NCBI GenBank assembly: GCA_021782065.1
Contig: JAJXVQ010000018.1
Coordinates: forward strand, 1-14,834
DNA length: 14,834 nt
Reading direction: 5' to 3'
Source of the DNA: Pseudomonadota bacterium
GTDB taxonomy: Bacteria > Pseudomonadota > Gammaproteobacteria > UBA1113
The translations under genes were made by a program, and so were the position numbers. Shown in pieces: positions 1 through 7,049 of this stretch (the stretch's first letter is position 1; each line of letters starts with the position of its first letter). Under the pieces are notes generated by a model. It was not told the DNA's origin, did not search any database, and saw nothing but the letters and a program-made list of their open reading frames with translations.

Positions 1-123
1 CCAAGACCCATATTAAAAGATCAATCTATTTCTAGTGCTGAAAATCAGCAAACAGAGGGAGCTATTTCCAATCCTAAGACATGGAGCCGTATTCCATTTG
101 GTAAAGCCATTACTTCGCCATAA
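1..123 (+). CDS. C-terminal end of an unrecognised protein (partial)
   Basis: An open frame runs in from the window edge and ends at a TAA at 121-123, giving the last 40 residues of a protein. The tail is hydrophilic, rich in Ser, Gln, Pro and Asn, and ends in GKAITSP. I recognise no domain. A polar, low-complexity C-terminus is compatible with, but no proof of, a secreted effector like the ankyrin protein downstream. The open frame is short and could be chance; its reality rests on the lack of stops and plausible codon use up to the edge. Confidence 0.5.
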   Translation, partial: PRPILKDQSISSAENQQTEGAISNPKTWSRIPFGKAITSP

Positions 124-439
124 AAATATTTATAGAATCCTCAATAAGCTCTAGCCAATTGTTGTTAAGGGAGCATCTGGATATAGTCTGGAATGTAAAC
201 CATTTCAAGGCGCGCCCATAGCGATCGTATTTTTGGCGGGTTTAAGATCTTAAATCGGCTGTTTTAGCTGGCTATAATATAACTCGTTACAAACCATATC
301 TACGCCTATAAAACGCCCTAATTCACTTGTGTACTATTATCATAAAAAGCAGAAAAGAGTGGCTTAATATGTTAAGTCATTGATTTTTATGAGTAGAAAA
401 ATAAGAGCCAATCCTTAAAAGCATATTTCCCCTTGCTTC
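124..439. other. AT-rich intergenic stretch, no gene seen
   Basis: About 316 bases with no credible coding region, RNA gene or terminator. On the minus strand a run of roughly 35 codons is open around 139-243, but it has no start, no recognisable motif and stops on both sides, so it is at most decayed coding sequence. Isolated CTTAAT (363-368) and CTTAAA (414-419) half-sites occur before the paired box at 440-456. Confidence 0.5.
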
Positions 440-456
440 CTTAAGAAAACCTTAAG
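440..456 (+). promoter_or_regulatory. PmrA-like response-regulator box
   Basis: The bases CTTAAG, five spacer bases, then CTTAAG form a direct repeat fitting the PmrA half-site pattern YTTAAK-N5-YTTAAK at all positions. The box covers the expected -35 position of the promoter whose -10 is at 467-472, the usual placement for activation by PmrA. In Legionella and Coxiella, PmrA is known to activate Dot/Icm genes and effector genes. The second half-site also lies within a 16-bp perfect palindrome (446-461), so an alternative palindromic operator cannot be excluded. Confidence 0.65.
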
Positions 457-472
457 GTTTTTGCGATATAAT
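444..472 (+). promoter_or_regulatory. Promoter of the ankyrin-repeat gene
   Basis: A perfect -10 hexamer, TATAAT, lies at 467-472, 44 bases before the ATG at 517. No consensus -35 is seen 17 bases upstream; the PmrA-like direct repeat fills that place. This is the arrangement expected of an activator-dependent promoter. The predicted transcript would start near 479 with a leader of about 38 bases. Confidence 0.55.
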
Positions 473-516
473 TGAGCAATTAAAAAAATGATATCTAATA
501 ATAGCGGGGTATTAAA

Positions 517-2952
517 ATGGCTGCATTCTTCAGAAGTGTATACCATGCCTTTCACAATCGGACAAGCCCACCTAAAAAAACAGAGTCTACCTTTGAACAG
601 GAAAGAATTGCATTTATAGAAAATGTGCGAAAAAGAGAACGCACTCCTTTGGGAGCATGGGGCGAGTCAGCCATTCATTTTATAGATAACGCAGTAAACT
701 CAAAGCAGTTAACATTAGAACAAGCCGCAGAAGCTTTTCGAGTTGCAAATAATATTTTACAGCAAAAGCAAGCTAAGGCTTCAGATGTACAAATTCAACT
801 TCAACCTTCTTCTAAGATAAGCACTAAAGCCGATCTCTTAAAAGTGCTAGATGTTAATTCAAATATTAGGCAGCAGAGCGCCCTTTTTCAGGCAATAGAA
901 GAGGGAAACCTTCAAGCAGTTTACCGGATTATCATAGAAAATCCACAGTTAGTTCACGCTAGAAATGAGCAGGGCCAAACTCCGTTGCATTGCGCTATAG
1001 TTGAAAATGAGCCTAATGAGAATAATTTTGAAATAGCGGAGTTGTTAATTCAGTATGGTGCTGCAGTTAATGCTAAAGATAACCAGGATCAAACCCCATT
1101 ACATTATGCTATAGATTGGGAGGATTCTGAAATAACTGAATTGTTAATTCAGTGCGGTGCTGATGTTAATGCTAAAGATAACAAGCAGAAAACTCCACGA
1201 GATTATGCAGAAGAAAAGCAAAAAACTAATCCTGAGATAGCTAAATTGGTATATTGGGGACCATTATATAGGGATGAAGAGCAATTATTCAGGGCTATTT
1301 TAAGGATTAATTACCAAAAATTAGGTGTTGATAGATTAATGCGTTCTAATGATAAACTCTTTGATGGTTTTGGACGCGCTATTTACAACATAATCACTAT
1401 GTCAGTATCCCAAATAGGGGAAGAGGAAGCTATAAATGCATTTAGGATTTCTGCGCAAATTTTGCAATTGGAAGAACGCTTAAGACCAAGGACAGTAGAA
1501 GATATCGAAAAAGAAATTAAAAATGAACTTTTATATCTCTATGAAGATCTTTATATTTGTTTTACGGGCACCATAGGTTCTTCCCCCCTTAGAAGCGGGC
1601 TTCTCAAAGCTTTTAGCCTCGCTCCTTATATTACCAAAAAATTTACTTCGACCAGGGATTCTTCTTCGATCGAGCTTTGGCAAAAACATGTTAAGGAAAA
1701 TTTCCCCCCGAATGGCGAGCGAAAGACTGCTGAGGCGATTCGTGAGAGAACAAATAGAAATCGTATCGCAGCAGCAGCTGTGGCAGCTATTAGTATGGAA
1801 CAACGAGAAAAATTTTTCTGGGCAATAAATCGGGGCGATTTAAGATCAGTAACTAAGTATCTTCAGAGAAATTCACTCTTGGCTCATATCAAAAATGATA
1901 AAAACCAAACTCCTTTGCATTATGCTATGGATCAAGAAAACCCCGATATTGTTAAATTTTTAGTTAAAGAAGGCGCTAATATTAATGCCCAAGATTTCTT
2001 AGGTAGAACCCCACTACATTATGTCATAAAGGGCAATGATCTTGAAAAAGCTAAGCTACTAATTGCTCATGGTGCTGTAATTAATGTAAAAAATAACGAT
2101 GGCCAAACCCCATTGCATTATGCTTTAGAAGCGAATCCTAAGATGGCTAAGATATTAGTTGATTATTGTGCCACAAAAAGTGTCCCAAATAAGAAAGGGC
2201 GGGATTCGGCAAGCATTCGAAGAATTTTAACTCTTCGGCATGCCACAGTATTTTATGATATACAAGAAAATAATTTTCAGAGATTTGAGCGGTTCATTCA
2301 TAAAAATCCCTATTTGGTCTTTATCAGAAATAAACAAGGTCAAACCCCATTGCATATTGCTATAAAACTTAACCGTCTTGATATGGTTAAATTGTTAATT
2401 GAAAAAGGTGCTGAAGTCAATGCAAAAGATTTTTTTGATAAAACGCCTCTAGATTTTGCTGTAGATGAAAAAGTTATTGAGCTCTTAGCAAAGAATGGCG
2501 CTACAAAGGGCGTTATAGAAATTCCAGCAGAAAATCTCCAAAAAGAAGATAAAGAGAAAGAAGAAATAGCTGCTGCTGTTAAACCCCCTGAAGCGATTGA
2601 GTTTATAGCTGAAAGACCATCTGTAGCATCACAACCGAATTCTCCATTGTTGCCTAGACATTTGAGTGCCCCGAACAGAATAGGGAATAAAAAAGACCGT
2701 AATAGTGATCACTCCTTGTCTGAATTAGAGAACGAGTTAGCAGAAAGCGAAAAAAAAGTGAGTAATGTAAAAGCACCTTCTTCTCCACCGCCTTTTAGAC
2801 CAATAGATATAGATTTACCTGATAGACTATATAAATTATATGCTTTTTTCTTTAGCCCAATAGAGTCAAAACAGCAATCTGCTTCGCAGTGTCAATCCGA
2901 AGTGGATAAGGTGATTCACGCTAGAACGGATTCTTCTATTCTAGGGCAATAA
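517..2952 (+). CDS. Large ankyrin-repeat protein, candidate Dot/Icm effector
   Basis: An 811-residue protein with three ankyrin blocks: about 121-247, 430-565 and 575-664. Typical signatures are TPLHYAI, LLIQYGAAVNAKD and LLIEKGAEVNAKD. The blocks alternate with non-ankyrin helical segments (about 25-90 and 250-425). Residues 52-82 and 288-318 look like copies of one helical module. The C-terminal 150 residues are polar and Pro/Ser/Glu-rich, with a short hydrophobic patch near 765-782. There is no signal peptide or clear membrane segment, so if it leaves the cell it must use a leaderless route; ankyrin proteins are a well-known class of Dot/Icm substrate. The ATG is preceded by GGGG at 506-509 with good spacing. 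The gene is AT-rich compared with the metabolic genes downstream. Ankyrin folds mediate protein binding; no enzymatic domain is seen. The protein class is certain; the effector role is inferred from family, regulation and context. Confidence 0.85.
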   Translation: MAAFFRSVYHAFHNRTSPPKKTESTFEQERIAFIENVRKRERTPLGAWGESAIHFIDNAVNSKQLTLEQAAEAFRVANNILQQKQAKASDVQIQLQPSSKISTKADLLKVLDVNSNIRQQSALFQAIEEGNLQAVYRIIIENPQLVHARNEQGQTPLHCAIVENEPNENNFEIAELLIQYGAAVNAKDNQDQTPLHYAIDWEDSEITELLIQCGADVNAKDNKQKTPRDYAEEKQKTNPEIAKLVYWGPLYRDEEQLFRAILRINYQKLGVDRLMRSNDKLFDGFGRAIYNIITMSVSQIGEEEAINAFRISAQILQLEERLRPRTVEDIEKEIKNELLYLYEDLYICFTGTIGSSPLRSGLLKAFSLAPYITKKFTSTRDSSSIELWQKHVKENFPPNGERKTAEAIRERTNRNRIAAAAVAAISMEQREKFFWAINRGDLRSVTKYLQRNSLLAHIKNDKNQTPLHYAMDQENPDIVKFLVKEGANINAQDFLGRTPLHYVIKGNDLEKAKLLIAHGAVINVKNNDGQTPLHYALEANPKMAKILVDYCATKSVPNKKGRDSASIRRILTLRHATVFYDIQENNFQRFERFIHKNPYLVFIRNKQGQTPLHIAIKLNRLDMVKLLIEKGAEVNAKDFFDKTPLDFAVDEKVIELLAKNGATKGVIEIPAENLQKEDKEKEEIAAAVKPPEAIEFIAERPSVASQPNSPLLPRHLSAPNRIGNKKDRNSDHSLSELENELAESEKKVSNVKAPSSPPPFRPIDIDLPDRLYKLYAFFFSPIESKQQSASQCQSEVDKVIHARTDSSILGQ

Positions 2953-3006
2953 GTAAAAACCAAGGCTATGAATTAACCATAATCACAATTTCATGTATGA
3001 TATATA

Positions 3007-3071
3007 TGACAACGTTGTGGTATGTGATTGCTTTTAGTCTTAAACTCGCATCTTGAAGCGCATTGGGTATA
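3007..3071 (+). repeat. Right-end fragment of the dispersed MITE-like repeat (copy R1)
   Basis: The sequence begins with GACAACGTTGTGG and ends with CTCGCATCTTGAAG...GGGTATA. It matches the right-hand 60-70 bases of the full copies at 3488-3766, 11811-12022 and 14268-14504, including the right terminal repeat (3045-3071). The left end and hairpin core are missing. It lies between the ankyrin and coiled-coil genes, just upstream of the latter. Confidence 0.7.
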
Positions 3072-3107
3072 GCAATTGGATATTTTTTGTAAGAATAAGG
3101 GTTCATT

Positions 3108-3482
3108 ATGATAAGCAAACCGGTTGCTCAATTGCTTTTGCGCGTCCGCGAGGATGCGCTTAAGGAAAATATAAGAAGACAAAAAAGTCATCTTGATACT
3201 CTTCAGTTAGATCTTTTGGAAGCCAAGGCAGCAGAAGCTGAGGCTAAAAATGTTCTGGACAAACTATTAGCTGCAACTAAAATAAAATCGGGGTCAGAAA
3301 TATTAGCACTTGTAGAGAGAGCGCAGAAAAATTACAGTGAAGCACAACACAAACTCAGACAACATCAAGAAACATACGATAATCAAAGTTCTCTATTGAA
3401 AAATCTAGAGGCGATGTGCGAGGAAGGGAAGCAATTAGAAGAAGTGGTTTCTCACCATTGGCCTCCCAATCCTCGGCCGTGA
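3108..3482 (+). CDS. Small coiled-coil protein of unknown function
   Basis: A 124-residue protein, predominantly charged and helical. Residues about 15-110 are rich in Leu, Glu, Lys, Gln and Ala with heptad-like spacing, predicting one or two long coiled coils, with a break near 55-62. The tail is HHWPPNPRP, Pro-rich and non-helical. There is no signal peptide, membrane segment or recognised domain. The ATG has a good ribosome binding site (AAGGG at 3097-3101, six bases upstream), which supports a real gene. It follows the ankyrin gene in the same direction after about 155 bases containing a repeat fragment. It may be a further secreted protein or a chaperone-like partner, but that is only a suggestion from position and coiled-coil character. 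Confidence 0.65.
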   Translation: MISKPVAQLLLRVREDALKENIRRQKSHLDTLQLDLLEAKAAEAEAKNVLDKLLAATKIKSGSEILALVERAQKNYSEAQHKLRQHQETYDNQSSLLKNLEAMCEEGKQLEEVVSHHWPPNPRP

Positions 3483-3487
3483 ATGTA

Positions 3488-3766
3488 TATACCCATCGCC
3501 AATGAAGATGCGAGATTTAAATAAATATATTGAACTTTAATCGAAGTTTTGCCATCCTCGATACCCGGAGTACCGAGTACAGGCTCCGATCGGGGATCCT
3601 GTAAAAAAGTATTAAAACTTAATTTGAAACTGGATTCCCGCCTGCGGCGAGAATGACAAGAAACTGGATCCCCGGCTGCGGCCTCGCGGCCTGGTCGAGG
3701 ATGACAACGTTCTAGTTTTATATTAAATTTACACTTGATCTCGTATTTTGAAGTGGAATAGGTACA
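3488..3766. repeat. MITE-like dispersed repeat, near-complete copy R2
   Basis: A 279-bp element with imperfect terminal inverted repeats: left 3488-3514 (TATACCC...GAAGATGCGAG) and right 3740-3766 (CTCGTATTTTGAAG...GGTACA). The interior carries several modules of the type GTCATTCTCG...CGGGAATCCAG in both orientations, and the shared stretch GCGGCCTCGCGGCCTGGTCG. It starts five bases after the stop codon of the coiled-coil gene and ends 25 bases from the stop of the convergent E2 gene, filling the whole interval. It has no coding capacity. Transcribed, its palindromes would fold and could end transcription from both sides. Confidence 0.8.
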
Positions 3767-3791
3767 GATAATGAATTACTCACAGGTATCT

Positions 3792-4985
3792 TTACTCCGC
3801 TTTCTTCAAATCCTCTATCATCGCCGCTAAAAATCTTGAACCCTCGCCACCCGTAGCAACGCGGTGATCAAAGGTTAAAGACAAGGGCATAATGCGTCGT
3901 GCGACACATTTGTTTGCAATTAATTTTACTTCTTCACGCAATTTGCCACAGCCTACGATGGCTATCATGGGTGGCACTATCATGGGGTTGGCATAACGAC
4001 CTGCAAACACACCAAAATTGGACAAAGAAATCGTTGCACCTTGTAGATCGGCGGAAGGAATACTGCGGGCACGCACTTCTTCTTTATAGCGATTGATCAG
4101 TGCGCGTAGTTCATTTTTATCCAATTTTTCAGCGGATTTAATGACGGGTACAAATAACCCATCACCCGAATCCATGGCAATGCCCAAGTGCACGGTATCA
4201 AATAACTGTCTAGAGCCGCTTTTAGCATCGAAATGGCCATTCAGTGCAGGTTCTTGTAAACAAGCAAAGCCGATAGCGCGTATGATGCGCGCGGTGATGT
4301 CATTGCCTTCTGCCCAATCGCCTATGTCCGCATCGTCGACTATGGTTACTGCGGCGACTTCTTGATGCGATAGTGCCATGGCTTGTGCCATAGCGCGTCT
4401 AACGCCACGTAAGGGTTCATAGCCTGCAGGCGTGGCTGTTTTAGCAGGACTACTACTGTGCGTGCCTAACTGCGATTGAATGACTTGCAATACATCGTCT
4501 AGAGTGACTTCACCTTGTGACCCGCTCGCTTTAATATGGGCTAGGTCTAAATTTAATTTCTTGGCAATCAAACGCACTACAGGCAGCGCGCGCGTGATTT
4601 TGTCATGCGCAGCGGTAGGTGTAATACCCATAGCGCTTTCTTCTAATACGGTATCGCCCACGATGATATTGCCTGCAACGGTAGCGCCACTTTGTTGTGG
4701 TTTTTTCGCTTCTTCTTGCTTAGGTTTTTCGGTTGCTTTAGGCTTTTCGGCCTCGCCTTCAAAACTGATTAAAGCATCGCCGGTGTTGATGATATCGCCT
4801 ACTGCACCATGCAATTCGGCGATAACCCCATCGAAAGGGGCTGGGACTTCAACGACGGCTTTAGCCGTTTCCATAGATACTAAAGGTTGGTCTATTTTAA
4901 CATGATCGCCTACGGCTACATGCCACTCGTGAATTTCGGCATCGGGCAAACCTTCCCCTAAATCGGGCAAACGAAATATTTTCAT
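3792..4985 (-). CDS. pdhC: Dihydrolipoamide acyltransferase (E2) of a 2-oxo-acid dehydrogenase complex
   Basis: E2 transfers the acyl group from E1 to CoA through a swinging lipoyl arm and forms the core of the complex. This 397-residue protein has one lipoyl domain (about 1-77) with the lipoylated lysine K42 in METAKAVVEVP, a charged Lys/Glu/Pro linker (77-100), a peripheral subunit-binding domain (about 132-168, ending SGSQGEVTLDDV) and a catalytic domain (about 185-397). The active-site histidine lies in FDHRVATGGE (H374). The usual HRxxDG motif has Thr in place of the Asp. It is the last gene of the operon, with ATG overlapping the E1-beta stop by four bases. No E3 gene is in the window, so lipoamide dehydrogenase must be encoded elsewhere. 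Substrate (pyruvate or branched-chain 2-oxo acids) cannot be settled from sequence alone. Confidence 0.92.
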   Translation of the reverse strand: MKIFRLPDLGEGLPDAEIHEWHVAVGDHVKIDQPLVSMETAKAVVEVPAPFDGVIAELHGAVGDIINTGDALISFEGEAEKPKATEKPKQEEAKKPQQSGATVAGNIIVGDTVLEESAMGITPTAAHDKITRALPVVRLIAKKLNLDLAHIKASGSQGEVTLDDVLQVIQSQLGTHSSSPAKTATPAGYEPLRGVRRAMAQAMALSHQEVAAVTIVDDADIGDWAEGNDITARIIRAIGFACLQEPALNGHFDAKSGSRQLFDTVHLGIAMDSGDGLFVPVIKSAEKLDKNELRALINRYKEEVRARSIPSADLQGATISLSNFGVFAGRYANPMIVPPMIAIVGCGKLREEVKLIANKCVARRIMPLSLTFDHRVATGGEGSRFLAAMIEDLKKAE

Positions 4986-5962
4986 GAGAACTCCAACGTT
5001 AGCTTAGCAGCATGGATGATCCGTGCCACACTAGGAATATAACTTTTTTCTAATTTAAAATAGGGCATCACTGTATCGTAACCGGTAACGCGTTGTATGG
5101 GGGCCAACAAAGACAATAAGGCTTTTTCGCCAATTTGGGCAGCAATTTCTGCACCTATACCACCGCTTTTTGCAGCTTCATGTACGATGACGCAACGCCC
5201 TGTTTTATTCAATGAGTTGATGATAGTCGCTGTGTCCAAAGGCTTAATGCTGGCTACGTCGATGATCTCAGCACTGATGCCTTCTTGCGCCAATGCTTCA
5301 GCTGCTTGTTGCGTTTCGTGCATACTCGCACCCCAGCTGATTAAAGTGACATCGCTGCCTTCGCGTAACACAAAAGCTTTTTCTAAGGGTAATGCCACGC
5401 CATTGTCCGGTACTTCTTGTTTGACTAAACGATAAATGCGTTTAGGCTCTAGAAAAATAATGGGATCGGGTGAGCGTATGGCTGCTAATAACAAGCCATA
5501 AGCACGTGCTGGACTGGAAGGAATCACCACTTGTAAGCCAGGGATATGCGCGTATAACGCCTCAGTGCTTTCTGAATGATGTTCTGGTGCGTGTATGCCG
5601 CCACCAAAAGGCATACGAAATACAGCGGGGCAGTGTAATCGGCCGCGGGTACGATTGCGTAAACGTGCGGCATGATTCAAGATATTGTCTAGTCCTGGAT
5701 AACTAAAGCCCATGAATTGAAATTCGGCTACGGGTTTTAAACCTTGTGCCGCCATGCCTATGGCTAGACCGGCGATCATCGATTCCGCTAAAGGAGTATC
5801 CATGACGCGATTGGCGCCAAAACGGGCTTGTAAGCCGTCAGTAGCGCGAAATACGCCGCCATTTAAGCCTATGTCTTCGCCTAATAAAACAACATTCTCA
5901 TCGTGTGCTAATTCATAAGCCAGTGCTTGCGTTACTGCTTCCACCAAAGTGATTTTAGTCAT
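4982..5962 (-). CDS. pdhB: 2-oxo-acid dehydrogenase E1 component, beta subunit
   Basis: The beta subunit of the thiamine-diphosphate-dependent, alpha2beta2-type E1 decarboxylase. From the ATG at 5962 it is 326 residues, the usual family length. It begins MTKITLVEAV, contains the LLGEDIG and RVMDTPLAE segments (E60 is the conserved glutamate that activates thiamine diphosphate) and GGGIHAPEHHSES around 120-132, and ends with the C-terminal transketolase-like domain. A TTG start 15 bases upstream is possible, but the ATG at 5962 has a GGGGA eight bases upstream and gives the conserved N-terminus. It overlaps E1-alpha by eight bases and E2 by four, pointing to translational coupling. Confidence 0.92.
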   Translation of the reverse strand: MTKITLVEAVTQALAYELAHDENVVLLGEDIGLNGGVFRATDGLQARFGANRVMDTPLAESMIAGLAIGMAAQGLKPVAEFQFMGFSYPGLDNILNHAARLRNRTRGRLHCPAVFRMPFGGGIHAPEHHSESTEALYAHIPGLQVVIPSSPARAYGLLLAAIRSPDPIIFLEPKRIYRLVKQEVPDNGVALPLEKAFVLREGSDVTLISWGASMHETQQAAEALAQEGISAEIIDVASIKPLDTATIINSLNKTGRCVIVHEAAKSGGIGAEIAAQIGEKALLSLLAPIQRVTGYDTVMPYFKLEKSYIPSVARIIHAAKLTLEFS

Positions 5963-7025
5963 GATGGCTGTCCCCAAATTGTAATAAAGTATCGCGTTGG
6001 TCTTTCAAGGATTCAGGCCATTGAGCATACATGTAGTCGATTATGTCGGTGACAGGAGCGATTTCAATATTTAAATAAGTATCGACTTCTTTATCAATTT
6101 CTTTTCTGCATTCTAATAACAGCGCTTCTTCTTTGCTGTCATCCCACACCTTTTGTGCCGTTAAATAAGTTCGTAAACGCACTAAGGGTTCTTCTAGCCA
6201 TGCTTTGTCTAATTCTGCTTTAGGCCTATAACGGCTGGCATCGTCTGCAGTGGTGTGATCGCATAAACGATAGGTGATGGCTTCAATCAAAGTAGGGCCG
6301 CCACCATTGCGTGCTTTTTCTAAAGCGATACGCATGCGTTCATGCACGGCAATCACATCATTGCCATCAACTTGTTCGCCGCTAAAACCGGCGGCAATGG
6401 CTTTTTGAGCAATGGTTTGACTGTGGGTTTGTTGATCTCTAGAGACGGAAATAGCCCATTGGTTATTATTCACTACAAAGACTACGGGTAAATTCCAAGC
6501 TCCGGCTACGTTCATGGCTTCGTAAAAATCGCCCTCAGAGGTACCGCCTTCGCCTATGGTTGTGACTACAGCGCGTTTTTGTTTACGATAATTTATGGCG
6601 GTAGCAACGCCAGTGGCAATGACGCTTTGACTGGCAATAGGAACGCAAATAGGGAAGTCTTCGGCGTTGTTGAAATCGCTGCCGCGTTCATCACCGCCCC
6701 AATATTGCAAAATTTTATTGAATGCAACGCCGCGCTGACATTGTGCACCGTAATCGCGATAATAAGGGACTAATACATCGCTGGCATGCATAGCGTGCCC
6801 CATGGCTACGCCAATGGCTTCCTGACCTAAGATGCCTGCATAGGTGCCTAGTTTGCCTACGCGTTGTAAGTTGATTGCTCTGCCATCAAAAATGCGCAGC
6901 AAATGCATTAAGCGATAGAGTTTTAGCAAAGCGTTGTTATCTAAATCCTTAGGCAAAGGCTGACACAACGTGCCATCGGGTTTTAAATATTGGTAATACT
7001 CAATAGCGAAAGTGGCGATAGTCAT
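5955..7025 (-). CDS. pdhA: 2-oxo-acid dehydrogenase E1 component, alpha subunit
   Basis: With the beta subunit this decarboxylates a 2-oxo acid using thiamine diphosphate and acylates the E2 lipoyl group. It is 356 residues. The thiamine/Mg binding motif runs from GEGGTSEGDF (158-167) to VVNNNQWAIS (184-193), with GEG replacing the more common GDG. The regulatory-loop segment TYRLCDHTTADDASRYR (251-267) resembles branched-chain-type and Gram-positive-type E1-alpha more than the single-chain AceE of enteric bacteria. The ATG has AAGGA eight bases upstream. It begins 24 bases after the dehydrogenase gene and overlaps E1-beta. Close relatives are usually annotated as pyruvate dehydrogenase; a branched-chain or dual substrate is equally possible given the upstream gene. 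Confidence 0.92.
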   Translation of the reverse strand: MTIATFAIEYYQYLKPDGTLCQPLPKDLDNNALLKLYRLMHLLRIFDGRAINLQRVGKLGTYAGILGQEAIGVAMGHAMHASDVLVPYYRDYGAQCQRGVAFNKILQYWGGDERGSDFNNAEDFPICVPIASQSVIATGVATAINYRKQKRAVVTTIGEGGTSEGDFYEAMNVAGAWNLPVVFVVNNNQWAISVSRDQQTHSQTIAQKAIAAGFSGEQVDGNDVIAVHERMRIALEKARNGGGPTLIEAITYRLCDHTTADDASRYRPKAELDKAWLEEPLVRLRTYLTAQKVWDDSKEEALLLECRKEIDKEVDTYLNIEIAPVTDIIDYMYAQWPESLKDQRDTLLQFGDSHHD

Positions 7026-7049
7026 GCCGTTAATCCTTATGTGTAATCA

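Noticed and set aside
139..243. Minus-strand run of about 35 open codons that might be a transposase remnant
   Set aside because: A loose resemblance only; it lacks a start, is bounded by stops and has no firm transposase motif.
363..376. CTTAATATGTTAAG as a second PmrA-type site
   Set aside because: The TTAA cores are eight bases apart rather than eleven, and no -10 lies at a fitting distance.
2991..3191. 66-codon minus-strand open frame
   Set aside because: It overlaps the repeat fragment R1 and the start of the coiled-coil gene, with no motif support.
4480..4905. 141-codon plus-strand open frame
   Set aside because: It is antisense to the E2 gene, which has clear conserved domains; its translation is a low-complexity Ala/Ser/Pro-rich shadow.
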